Shown: positions 25,959 to 32,265 of the stretch, piece after piece
Position numbering within the stretch: the first letter of the stretch is position 1
Layout of the letters: each line of letters opens with the position of its first letter
NCBI GenBank assembly: GCA_025560025.1
Contig: CP048486.1
Coordinates: forward strand, 806,001 to 870,000
DNA length: 64,000 bases
Direction of reading: 5' to 3'
DNA from: Agrobacterium tumefaciens
Lineage (GTDB): Bacteria; Pseudomonadota; Alphaproteobacteria; Rhizobiales; Rhizobiaceae
Position numbers and translations under genes: made by a program
Notes under the pieces: model-generated
Database searches by the model: none
Seen by the model: the letters and a program-made list of their open reading frames with translations, nothing else
Told to the model about the DNA's origin: nothing

Positions 25959-27397
25959 TCCGCACCGCCTTCCGGCGCGCCGGCCTGATTGCCCCAGAAC
26001 TCCCACGTTCCATTCAGGCGCACGTCGCCATCCGCGAGGCTCTCGCGGCGCTGGAACATTTCGAGCTTGGGCATGGTCGGATAAAGCCGGTCGATCTGTT
26101 CAGCGAACCAGACGGGCTTTTCGCTGTGACGTCCGACCGGATGTTCGGTGCATTTGATGGGCTGGGTGCCGGGAATGGGCGCGGGGAAATCGCCGCGCGT
26201 GCCGATCAGCAGAAGTTCGAGGTTGTCGAAGCTCCAGTACCCGGTCCCGGTCTGATCGCCGGGATAGATTTTCTTCCAGCCCCAATAGCTCTTGTAGGTA
26301 TACCCCCAGCGTTCCAGCGCCCTGACGCCATTGGCAAGGTCCGTCACCCACATGAAAATCGCCGAATTATGAGCGCCGGGGCAACCGAGCGACATGATGT
26401 CGTCGAGGGACATCGTCGGATAGTGGTTCTCGGCGCTCTTTTCGCCGCCGGTCACTTCCGAATAGGTTTTGAAACGCCATGGCGGGTCCGCGTAAATGAT
26501 CGGGAACGCCCTGCCCTGATCCTGCCCGACACCTTGCCACCATGGTGCAACGTTCTGGCGCGCGGCGATCTGGACCGCGAGATCGGTGCGGACGGCATGT
26601 CGCATCTTCTGATCCTCGGCGCGCTTGATCTTGGCGACCTTCGCTAATTCCTTGAAATTCGCCGGTTCCGGCAGGAACATGGTGCGGATTGGCTTGACCG
26701 CCGGCTGAGAAACGCCATCGCGGCCCACGATTGTCGCTTGGTGGGGAATTTCCCCACCATCGACCATGCGTTTTCGTGCCGCCGATACCGTCTTGTGATC
26801 CACGCCGAGCTGCGCGGCTATGGCGCGATTGGAAACCGTCGGCGCATCCTTAAGATGCTCCTGAATAATCGCCTGCCGCTGCGCGCCGGAAAGATGACGA
26901 CGCGCGAAGTTGAGAGAACGGGCAAATGATCGCTTGCCTTCTTCTGTCAGTTGCTTGCGGATGAAGCGGGGCCAGTCGGTAATACCGAGCATCTTGCAGA
27001 TGGCGACACGGTGGTGGCCGTCGAGGATTTCACCGGCCTCGTCATATTCGACCGGAACCTTGACACCGTGCGCGGCGATATCATCGTAAAGCGCCTTGAA
27101 GTCGTCATCGGAAAGCGGCGGCAAAAGCTGGTACGGTCCGGTCACCACGATGCGGCTTATGTTATCTTCCGGCAGCTTGCCTTCGGTTTTTGCGCGCTCG
27201 ATGACGGCAGCCGCGCGATCGCCCGGACGAAACAAGTTGCCATCCTTCGGGTCGCGCGTGAGATAGCGGTGACCCATTGCCGAGCAGGCCGTGCGCACCT
27301 CCTGCGAGGTCTGGCAGCGGTATTCGCCGTCGCGCAGCGCGGATGCAATGATGTTCAGGCCGGCATCCTTCGGCATCTGGAGAGATTGCGCCGTCAT
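25955..27397 (-). CDS. ParB-like domain fused to MT-A70 adenine methyltransferase
   Basis: 480 aa. Residues ~70-200 are ParB-like (NISRIVVTGPYQLLPPLSDDDFKALYDDIAAHG, EILDGHHRVAICKML, then an HTH with VSNRAIAAQLGVDHKTVSAARKRM). The C-terminal ~190 residues are an MT-A70 N6-adenine methyltransferase with the catalytic DPPW (IIYADPPWRFKTYS) and SMSLDDI-type and GLGYWSFDNLELLLIGTRG blocks. Probably modifies phage DNA against host restriction or marks replication. It overlaps both neighbours by 4 bp. Confidence 0.92.
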   Translation of the reverse strand: MTAQSLQMPKDAGLNIIASALRDGEYRCQTSQEVRTACSAMGHRYLTRDPKDGNLFRPGDRAAAVIERAKTEGKLPEDNISRIVVTGPYQLLPPLSDDDFKALYDDIAAHGVKVPVEYDEAGEILDGHHRVAICKMLGITDWPRFIRKQLTEEGKRSFARSLNFARRHLSGAQRQAIIQEHLKDAPTVSNRAIAAQLGVDHKTVSAARKRMVDGGEIPHQATIVGRDGVSQPAVKPIRTMFLPEPANFKELAKVAKIKRAEDQKMRHAVRTDLAVQIAARQNVAPWWQGVGQDQGRAFPIIYADPPWRFKTYSEVTGGEKSAENHYPTMSLDDIMSLGCPGAHNSAIFMWVTDLANGVRALERWGYTYKSYWGWKKIYPGDQTGTGYWSFDNLELLLIGTRGDFPAPIPGTQPIKCTEHPVGRHSEKPVWFAEQIDRLYPTMPKLEMFQRRESLADGDVRLNGTWEFWGNQAGAPEGGAE

Positions 27398-27570
27398 GCT
27401 GCACCGCCTTTGCGCATCAGGCGCAGATCGGTTTCGCGGATGATCTCGGTGGCACGTTCCACCGATACGCCGCGCGCCAGAAGTCGAGCAGCGAAGCGCG
27501 GCACGAACTCGAAACCGGCATCATTTATTGCCGTGCGGATCGGGGCGGGAAGTGCATCGAACAGTTCCAT
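27394..27570 (-). CDS. Small early protein, 58 aa
   Basis: Reads MELFDALPAPIRTAINDAGF and ends RETDLRLMRKGGAA. It begins in a TGATG overlap with the preceding stop and ends in an ATGA overlap with the ParB/MT-A70 start, so coupling at both ends supports it as a real gene despite its length. Central helix RFAARLLARGVSVERATEII. Function unknown. Confidence 0.7.
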   Translation of the reverse strand: MELFDALPAPIRTAINDAGFEFVPRFAARLLARGVSVERATEIIRETDLRLMRKGGAA

Positions 27571-27797
27571 CAATGCACCCCTCTCAACTGGCGGAGATAG
27601 GCCTGCCCGCTGCTGGTGATGATCGCCTGCCGCTTGTCATTGGACAGACGGACGTATCCGGCGCGCATGCACTGGACTGCGGACGGCATTTCACCGTGGT
27701 GGATCTCGCGCCAGCCGTCAGCATGGGCGACGTGTCGCAAAAAACCGCGGTCACGATCCGAAAGCGGATGCTCAAAAAGAGAAACAGCGGCACTCAA
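27570..27797 (-). CDS. Small early protein, 75 aa, TTG start
   Basis: Starts at TTG 27797, preceded by AGGAGG 7 bases upstream and forming a TTGA overlap with the stop of the small HTH gene; an in-frame ATG further upstream lies inside that gene. Sequence MSAAVSLFEHPLSDRDRGF with a C-terminal RQAIITSSGQAYLRQLRG, which resembles a small winged-helix turn. Function unknown. Confidence 0.6.
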   Translation of the reverse strand: MSAAVSLFEHPLSDRDRGFLRHVAHADGWREIHHGEMPSAVQCMRAGYVRLSNDKRQAIITSSGQAYLRQLRGVH

Positions 27798-27961
27798 TGT
27801 CCTGCCTCCTCGACAATGCGGCAAACCTCGCATTCAGCGAGGCGCAGCGTTTCAGCGATTTCATGGGTGGATCGACCGGAGCGCCAAAGCTCCATCACCC
27901 GCGCGGTGCGGGCCTCATGTACGAGTTTGGAACGGCTGGTTTCGGCGATGCAGAGCGTCAC
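27794..27961 (-). CDS. Small helix-turn-helix protein, 55 aa
   Basis: Begins at GTG 27961 within a GTGA overlap with the ParB-like stop. Residues ~20-52 (RVMELWRSGRSTHEIAET, then LRLAECEVCRIVEEA) form a resolvase-type helix-turn-helix. It is too short for more than one domain. Possibly a regulator or accessory DNA-binding factor of the early operon. Confidence 0.65.
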   Translation of the reverse strand: MTLCIAETSRSKLVHEARTARVMELWRSGRSTHEIAETLRLAECEVCRIVEEAGH

Positions 27962-28881
27962 AGGTTAACTCCGATGGCCGCCACACGCGCCATAGCTTCC
28001 TGCCGCGTCAGCTTTTCGGATGGCGGTAAAGCAATTCGCGCCGGAAACGCGGTGTCGATCCATCCAAGAATGCCGGCGCGCAGCGTTTCGGATCTTGGCG
28101 GATGTTTGCGTCCAAGGCGAAGTGCGGCACGGCGTTCGGATGCGTCGCGATCCACCAGATCCCAGATGTCGTATTTTTCCAGCGCGGGAACGAAGCCCGG
28201 GTTCGATAGCGCCGGCGGCCGCTCCGAAAGAGCGAGAAGCAACGGGATCAGAAGTGCCGAATCCCAGATTTCGCGATTGTCGTTGTATCCCTCTGCCTTC
28301 ATCAGCACTTTGAGGGCGGCAACAACCGCATCGCGTGGGCGCGTTTCGATGACCGAGAGAAACCCCTTGATGCCGTAGATATCGCCCGCAACTTTCGTGA
28401 GAGACGATCCGTTCGAGGTCATCAAACGGCAACCGCCTTCTTCGGCTATCGATTGAGCTGTGACCGCCCATTGCTCGCCGGCAGCAAGCGCAGCCTTCAG
28501 GAGCTGCCAAACCGTTACGGCGGTGACCACGCCATTGACGGCAGCGAAGGCCGCCGCCTGCTCGGTCCTGTTCATCTGGACGATCTGACAGGGAACCTGC
28601 GAGAATCCGCAAATGGCGGCGGCATGCGTGCGGTGCTGGCCGTCGATTATCGCATATGCCCCCCCCTCCACGGGGGAGACGAACACCGGCGAGAACATGG
28701 ACCAGCGGAAATTTGCCGCGATGCGACGGATCGCCTTCCAGTTCTGCAGCTTCAGGTCACGCTGGTAATCTTCGTCGATGACCAACTGATCGATATCGAT
28801 CCATTGAAGGATGGGAGCCGGGCCGGCGGAAACTTCTGCCGGCCGGTCAATTTTTGAGAATTCTACCTTTCGCAATGCCAT
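27958..28881 (-). CDS. ParB-like nuclease/partition-domain protein
   Basis: 307 aa. ParB N-terminal domain signature: IDIDQLVIDEDYQRDLKLQNWKAIRRIAANFRWSMFSPVFVSP, then the DGQHR motif (AIIDGQHRTHAAA). The C-terminal half is helical. ParB folds bind CTP in true partition proteins; in phages this class is widespread with unknown role. Second ParB-like protein of the operon. Confidence 0.8.
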   Translation of the reverse strand: MALRKVEFSKIDRPAEVSAGPAPILQWIDIDQLVIDEDYQRDLKLQNWKAIRRIAANFRWSMFSPVFVSPVEGGAYAIIDGQHRTHAAAICGFSQVPCQIVQMNRTEQAAAFAAVNGVVTAVTVWQLLKAALAAGEQWAVTAQSIAEEGGCRLMTSNGSSLTKVAGDIYGIKGFLSVIETRPRDAVVAALKVLMKAEGYNDNREIWDSALLIPLLLALSERPPALSNPGFVPALEKYDIWDLVDRDASERRAALRLGRKHPPRSETLRAGILGWIDTAFPARIALPPSEKLTRQEAMARVAAIGVNL

Positions 28882-28886
28882 GCCAG

Positions 28887-29354
28887 TCAGCCTTTCTTGA
28901 TGTTCACGAGCATCTCTTTCAGCTCGCGAATTGCTTCGTGGATTTCCTTGCCGATCCGCTTCTTTGCGGCGGCCGTGCCAAGCGTTCCGGATGCCTGGGC
29001 GGCTTGCAGTTCACGCACGACGTCCATGACCTCGCTCATCAGGTCGATGGCGTCCGTCTCTGTTACGGGTCGCGCCTCATGAGGGTGATCGTCATCGATA
29101 ACCAGCTTGAAGCCGAGCGTGCGCGCCATAGCGGCGACGATGACGGGCGTTTTCGCACGCCGGTCCGCCTCGATGGCAACATCGACCGGAATCAAGGTTT
29201 CTTCGTTTTCGATATTGAAGCTGGCGTAGTTGGAGAGCGTGGAAACCGTCACGCGCGTCAGCAACGGAAAATTGGTCACGCCGCCGCCCAGCTTGTAGCT
29301 GGCGTCTGTCGCGCCTTTCAGGCTGCGGATTTCTTCTTCGGAAATAGTGCGCAC
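28887..29354 (-). CDS. Hypothetical early protein
   Basis: 155 aa starting at GTG 29354. N-terminal MRTISEEEIRSLKGATDASYKLGGG, middle segment TRVTVSTLSNYASF, helical C-terminus (TAAAKKRIGKEIHEAIRELKEMLVNIKKG). It is separated from the ParB-like gene by 5 bp and likely co-transcribed. No family recognised. Confidence 0.6.
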   Translation of the reverse strand: MRTISEEEIRSLKGATDASYKLGGGVTNFPLLTRVTVSTLSNYASFNIENEETLIPVDVAIEADRRAKTPVIVAAMARTLGFKLVIDDDHPHEARPVTETDAIDLMSEVMDVVRELQAAQASGTLGTAAAKKRIGKEIHEAIRELKEMLVNIKKG

Positions 29355-29598
29355 GAAAACACCCCTGAAAACGCGTCAAGGAAAGAAAATCGGAAAAGGA
29401 TTCGGTGAAGCCCGCGCGGGCGCGGCCTATTCGTTGCCCATCAGATCAACCGCAGCCCCGCCACATCAGCGGCGGCAGGAACAGGAGAGACAAAGATGAA
29501 CGCAACGAAAGAAAAGGGCCGCCGGAGCCGGGAGGAGAGGCGTCACGGCGGGTGCGCAGAGGGGAAAGGAGTAACCCTCGCGCAACAGGAAAGACGTT

Positions 29599-29642
29599 CC
29601 GGACGGAAGGGTCCGCAGGCATGTAAAGCCTCTTCCGTCCGG
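29599..29642. other. Strong hairpin in early-operon leader
   Basis: An 11-bp perfect inverted repeat (CCGGACGGAAG at 29599-29609, CTTCCGTCCGG at 29632-29642) with a 22-nt loop. It lies between the Cro-like gene and the next leftward gene in a 0.4-kb stretch without a supported CDS. No T tract follows on either strand, so it is not a classical terminator; an attenuator, antitermination site or small RNA are possible. Confidence 0.5.
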
Positions 29643-29678
29643 TATCCCGTGCGCGCACTGCCGGGAAAGCGCCGGGAT

Positions 29679-29745
29679 TGGTTGCAGCGGCAGGATTCGA
29701 ACCGGGGGCATAAACCACGCGGGATGACCGCATCCCTACGCTGCG
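29679..29745 (-). tRNA. tRNA-like sequence, probably degenerate
   Basis: Read on the minus strand this 67-nt segment ends in CGCTGCA-ACCA, has a T-loop TTCGAAT (29701-29695), a 5' arm CGCAGCG pairing 6 of 7 with the 3' acceptor arm, the linker TA, and a D-arm GGGA-TGCGGTCA-TCCC with the GG of D-loops. The anticodon arm/variable/T-stem part is ~9 nt too short for a standard tRNA and the T-stem pairs poorly. It could be a deleted tRNA, a tRNA mimic, or part of an att region. Confidence 0.4.
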
Positions 29746-29762
29746 ATAAAACTGGAGCGCCG

Positions 29763-30017
29763 TCATTCTACGGCCTCCTGCGTCCTGGTCACTTCAGGCC
29801 GCTGTACATCAGCGGGCCACGTAATATCTTTGGGCCAATGATCCGAAAACCATTGCATCGCCTTTTCAAAGGTCCCCGTCGCGAGATCGCCACCACTGGC
29901 TATACCATCGAGCTTTGCGCCACGATTGAAGACAATCGTTGACAAGCGCTTTCGGCCAATCCCGGCGGAAGCTGCATAAAGGTCTGCGATGCGGACAATC
30001 TGATCTTTCATAGCCAT
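29763..30017 (-). CDS. Cro-like regulator
   Basis: 84 aa from ATG 30017 (or 82 from 30011). Sequence MAMKDQIVRIADLYAASAGIG with RKRLSTIVFNRGAKLDGI forms a short lambda-repressor-like helical domain. It is divergent from the repressor gene, with operators between them. No Shine-Dalgarno precedes either ATG, and the predicted start of transcription falls at the ATG, suggesting a leaderless mRNA. Confidence 0.65.
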   Translation of the reverse strand: MAMKDQIVRIADLYAASAGIGRKRLSTIVFNRGAKLDGIASGGDLATGTFEKAMQWFSDHWPKDITWPADVQRPEVTRTQEAVE

Positions 30018-30024
30018 GCGGGCT

Positions 30025-30053
30025 AAATGCGGTCTTTTGTCCGCATTTGTCAA
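30025..30053 (-). promoter_or_regulatory. Leftward early promoter with operator OL
   Basis: On the minus strand TTGACA lies at 30053-30048; 17 bases downstream GCATTT (30030-30025) is a weak -10. The operator TGCGG-N8-CCGCA (30028-30045; the extended arms AAATGCGG/CCGCATTT are perfect) fills the spacer. Binding of repressor would block polymerase and silence the cro operon. Confidence 0.7.
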
Positions 30054-30083
30054 GGTCAAAAGACCGCTTTTGTTTGACCGCAT

Positions 30084-30101
30084 TGCGGCTGATAATCCGC
30101 A
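30084..30101. promoter_or_regulatory. Operator next to repressor start
   Basis: Second TGCGG-N8-CCGCA site in the cI-cro gap (TGCGGCTGATAATCCGCA). It covers GATAAT, a plausible -10 for the repressor promoter, and ends one base before the repressor ATG at 30103. Occupancy here would give negative autoregulation. A pair of GACCGC half-sites (30062, 30076) lies between the two full sites. Confidence 0.65.
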
Positions 30102-30102
30102 C

Positions 30103-30774
30103 ATGGAGAACAAAGTGCTAGATACAATCAGGCAAGTCATTGATGAGCTTGGCATAACACCAGAGGAAGCAGCCAAACGCAGCGGCCTTGAGCGGAGTTA
30201 TTTTCGGAAGCTTTTCGAGCGAGGCACGACGCCGAAGCTGGATACGATGCGGAAGATAGCCGCGGGATTGGATGTTCCGCTTGACCGACTCTCGGGAGAC
30301 AGCCCTTCTTTCGACAGCAAAGAGAACAGCGGGAAAAACCTCAGGATGCCGGATCGGCATGAAATGCCCAACGATGTGCCGGTTCTAGGTACAGCGGCAG
30401 GTTCGCACCTGCGCGGCGCGTTTCAGATTACGCCGGATCCCGTTGATTTCGTGAGGAGGCCACCTGCGCTTATGGGTGCGAGAGATATCTATTCGTTGTA
30501 TGTTGAGGGCGAGTCAATGATCCCTCAGTTCTGGCCCGCCGACCTGCTATTTGTCAGTCCGCACAAGCCTGTGAAGGTAGGTGACCCGGTGGTCCTTCAA
30601 AGCCAACTAAATGGAAACGGCTCGATTGAAGCGACAATCGGCATTTTTCTGCGTCGAACCTCGGACTGGATTGTCATCCAAAAACATAACCCTAGGGCGG
30701 AAGTCGAAATTTCGCGATCCACGATAATATCGATGCACAAAGTGCTAACAATGAACGAGCTTTTTGGAGTGTAA
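30103..30774 (+). CDS. Prophage repressor (HTH plus S24 domain)
   Basis: 223 aa from ATG 30103. Residues 5-60: XRE-type HTH (TPEEAAKRSGLERSYFRKLFERG). Residues ~90-220: S24/LexA-like domain with an AG dipeptide (99-100) and GESM (Ser138). The Lys expected in the EATVKR-type block reads EATIGIF, so the catalytic base seems absent and RecA-stimulated self-cleavage may not occur. No Shine-Dalgarno; likely leaderless like lambda cI from PRM. Confidence 0.88.
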   Translation: MENKVLDTIRQVIDELGITPEEAAKRSGLERSYFRKLFERGTTPKLDTMRKIAAGLDVPLDRLSGDSPSFDSKENSGKNLRMPDRHEMPNDVPVLGTAAGSHLRGAFQITPDPVDFVRRPPALMGARDIYSLYVEGESMIPQFWPADLLFVSPHKPVKVGDPVVLQSQLNGNGSIEATIGIFLRRTSDWIVIQKHNPRAEVEISRSTIISMHKVLTMNELFGV

Positions 30775-30775
30775 C

Positions 30776-31213
30776 ATGAAGACCTGCGTAATGATTGCCG
30801 TCGTTGCTCTGGCACTCTCGGCGACCCCAACCTTCGCGCAGGCTGACAAACTCCCGAAGAAGAATTGCGCGCCAGCCGCAGATCCGGCGGAATGCGCAAC
30901 GCAGGCGTCAAAGATCGCCAACGACTGGAAAAAGGCGAACAAGGGCGATTATGCGAGCCAGCGCAATATCGCATTTTGCTTTAAGGACGGATGCGGCGGC
31001 GCGATAGAGACGAATTTTGTATCCGCGTGCGCCGGGCGGATGATTATCCAGGCTGCGGACAACAACAAGGATGTTGCAGATCGCTGGAGTTTCGATGCCG
31101 ACTGCAAGTCGCTGACAAACTCAGACCGCCGCACCGCCCTGGGTGAAGCCGAAAAGCTTTTCAAGCGCATCTACGGAAAGCAGATGCCAATAGAGCGCCT
31201 ACTGAACAACTAG
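30776..31213 (+). CDS. Secreted Cys-rich small protein, co-transcribed with repressor
   Basis: 145 aa, starting one base after the repressor stop. Signal peptide MKTCVMIAVVALALSATPTFA followed by a mature domain with six Cys (NCAP, ECAT, FCFK, GCGG, ACAG, DCKS), enough for three disulphides. Expressed with the repressor, it would be made in the lysogen and sent to the periplasm: a candidate superinfection-exclusion or lysogenic-conversion factor. No family recognised. Confidence 0.7.
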   Translation: MKTCVMIAVVALALSATPTFAQADKLPKKNCAPAADPAECATQASKIANDWKKANKGDYASQRNIAFCFKDGCGGAIETNFVSACAGRMIIQAADNNKDVADRWSFDADCKSLTNSDRRTALGEAEKLFKRIYGKQMPIERLLNN

Positions 31214-31287
31214 CGCTCGAAACGACGAATCACCTCATCGATACTGCAATAAAAAACCGCTTTTGGCGCAATGCCTTAAGTGGCACT

Positions 31288-31340
31288 TGCGGTCATTTGT
31301 CCGCATTTCGGTTGACAGCGGACAAATGACCGCATTATTG
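31288..31340 (+). promoter_or_regulatory. Rightward early promoter with two repressor operators
   Basis: TTGACA at 31312-31317, then TTATTG at 31335-31340, 17 bp spacing. Operator 1 TGCGGTCATTTGTCCGCA is at 31288-31305; operator 2 (AGCGG-N8-CCGCA, 31317-31334) fills the -35/-10 spacer. The same site type lies at cI/cro (30028, 30084). The promoter therefore should be shut in the lysogen and drive the genes up to the integrase. Confidence 0.8.
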
Positions 31341-31381
31341 TCCTCTCCATCCAAGCCGCTTGACCTCACGGCTCGGAGAAA

Positions 31382-31445
31382 GACCGGGCGGCGACCCTAC
31401 CCCTCTCAACCTCGCGCCGCCCGGTCCAACCTCAACGGATGGAGA
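31382..31445 (+). promoter_or_regulatory. Structured leader 1 with GGATGGAG ribosome site
   Basis: A 12-bp perfect stem (31382-31393 with 31415-31426) followed by the ribosome site GGATGGAG 6 bases before ATG 31451. The same hairpin-plus-GGATGGAG layout recurs before the next two genes (31648-31697, 31973-32026). Confidence 0.65.
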
Positions 31446-31450
31446 CCGAC

Positions 31451-31645
31451 ATGCTGCACATCAAAACCAAAAACGACGAAGAGCTTAAGGATGTCATGTC
31501 CGACGCGATGCTGCGTAAGGGTGAAACCTGCACAGTGACGGATCTGCGCGAGCACTTCACTGACGCCGAAATCCGCCGTTGCGGGAAAGATGCGGCCATC
31601 CGCGCATACGACAAGCGCGTCCTCGAAAAGCGCGCCGCCGCGTGA
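31451..31645 (+). CDS. Hypothetical small protein, first of rightward early operon
   Basis: 64 aa from ATG 31451, chosen for the GGATGGAG site at the spacing conserved with two later genes (an in-frame ATG at 31439 overlaps that site). Sequence MLHIKTKNDEELKDVMSDAM with DLREHFTDAEIRRCGKDAAIRAYDKRVLEKR. Predicted helical. Function unknown. Confidence 0.6.
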   Translation: MLHIKTKNDEELKDVMSDAMLRKGETCTVTDLREHFTDAEIRRCGKDAAIRAYDKRVLEKRAAA

Positions 31646-31647
31646 TC

Positions 31648-31697
31648 ATCCGCTCCGGTTTCCGCCTCGCCCGAGGCGGTTTCCCGAACGGATGGAG
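31648..31697 (+). promoter_or_regulatory. Structured leader 2 with GGATGGAG ribosome site
   Basis: Nested inverted repeat: outer ATCCG (31648-31652) with CGGAT (31689-31693); inner CCGCCTC-GAGGCGG (31662-31679). The outer arm covers the ribosome site, so folding would hide it. Similar in sequence to leader 3. Confidence 0.6.
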
Positions 31698-31703
31698 ATC
31701 AAC

Positions 31704-31967
31704 ATGGCGAAATTCTCACCAGCACAACGCCGCAAGGCACATTGCGGACCCGCATTCAGGCAGTCGTACATTGATGACGGCTGGCGCGCAGGTGCTGCAC
31801 ACATCATCTCGGCATTCACGCGTCTGCGGGCAGCGTCCGAAATCCGCAAGCGCTACCAAACCGGCCATGTACGGGCATCCGACGCGCTCCGTATTTCATA
31901 CGTCACACTTCTCCATGCTCGGAAGGATTTGCACATCGGCCGTCGCATGACGCCTTTGCCAGCCTAA
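31704..31967 (+). CDS. Hypothetical basic small protein
   Basis: 87 aa. Starts at ATG 31704 with MAKFSPAQRRKAHCGPAF, six bases after GGATGGAG. Many Arg/Lys and His, HARKDLHIGRR near the end. Possibly nucleic acid-binding. No family recognised. Confidence 0.6.
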   Translation: MAKFSPAQRRKAHCGPAFRQSYIDDGWRAGAAHIISAFTRLRAASEIRKRYQTGHVRASDALRISYVTLLHARKDLHIGRRMTPLPA

Positions 31968-31972
31968 CGCCG

Positions 31973-32026
31973 CATCCGCTTCGGTGTCCGTCTCATCCAC
32001 GAGGCGGCATCCGAAACGGATGGAGG
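31973..32026 (+). promoter_or_regulatory. Structured leader 3 with GGATGGAGG ribosome site
   Basis: Outer CATCCG (31973-31978) with CGGATG (32017-32022); inner CCGTCTC-GAGGCGG (31988-32007, one G-T pair). About 50 bp long and clearly related to leader 2, so the unit was duplicated. The pairing again covers the ribosome site. Confidence 0.6.
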
Positions 32027-32031
32027 CAGCT

Positions 32032-32232
32032 TTGATCCACATTTCCCCGATGATCCCGCAGACCCGCCATGACCTCGGCACCTTCCGCAAGGATAGCGCC
32101 GTACCTTATGGCCGCTTCTTTCTGGCCTGCGTCACCGCCGTGCTTTTGCTCGGCTGCATTGGCGGGATCGCGCTCTCCGCCACCCGTCTCTCCGAAATCG
32201 AACGCATCTACGCCGCTGACGCGCGCGTCTGA
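32032..32232 (+). CDS. Small single-span membrane protein, TTG start
   Basis: 66 aa. TTG at 32032 is chosen because GGATGGAGG sits exactly six bases upstream as in the two preceding genes; in-frame ATGs at 32020 and 32062 are alternatives. Charged N-terminus, one hydrophobic helix (FFLACVTAVLLLGCIGGIALSA), short tail. It ends 33 bp before the first DGR target, so it may be co-translated with it. Function unknown. Confidence 0.55.
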   Translation: MIHISPMIPQTRHDLGTFRKDSAVPYGRFFLACVTAVLLLGCIGGIALSATRLSEIERIYAADARV

Positions 32233-32265
32233 CCACTTCCAGCCCAAACCAAAAAGGACCAGACC

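Noticed and set aside
29446..29942. Frames of 106 and 148 codons across 29.4-29.9 kb
   Set aside because: They run through the tRNA-like element and the Cro-like gene, and have the typical look of translated tRNA sequence; no ribosome site.
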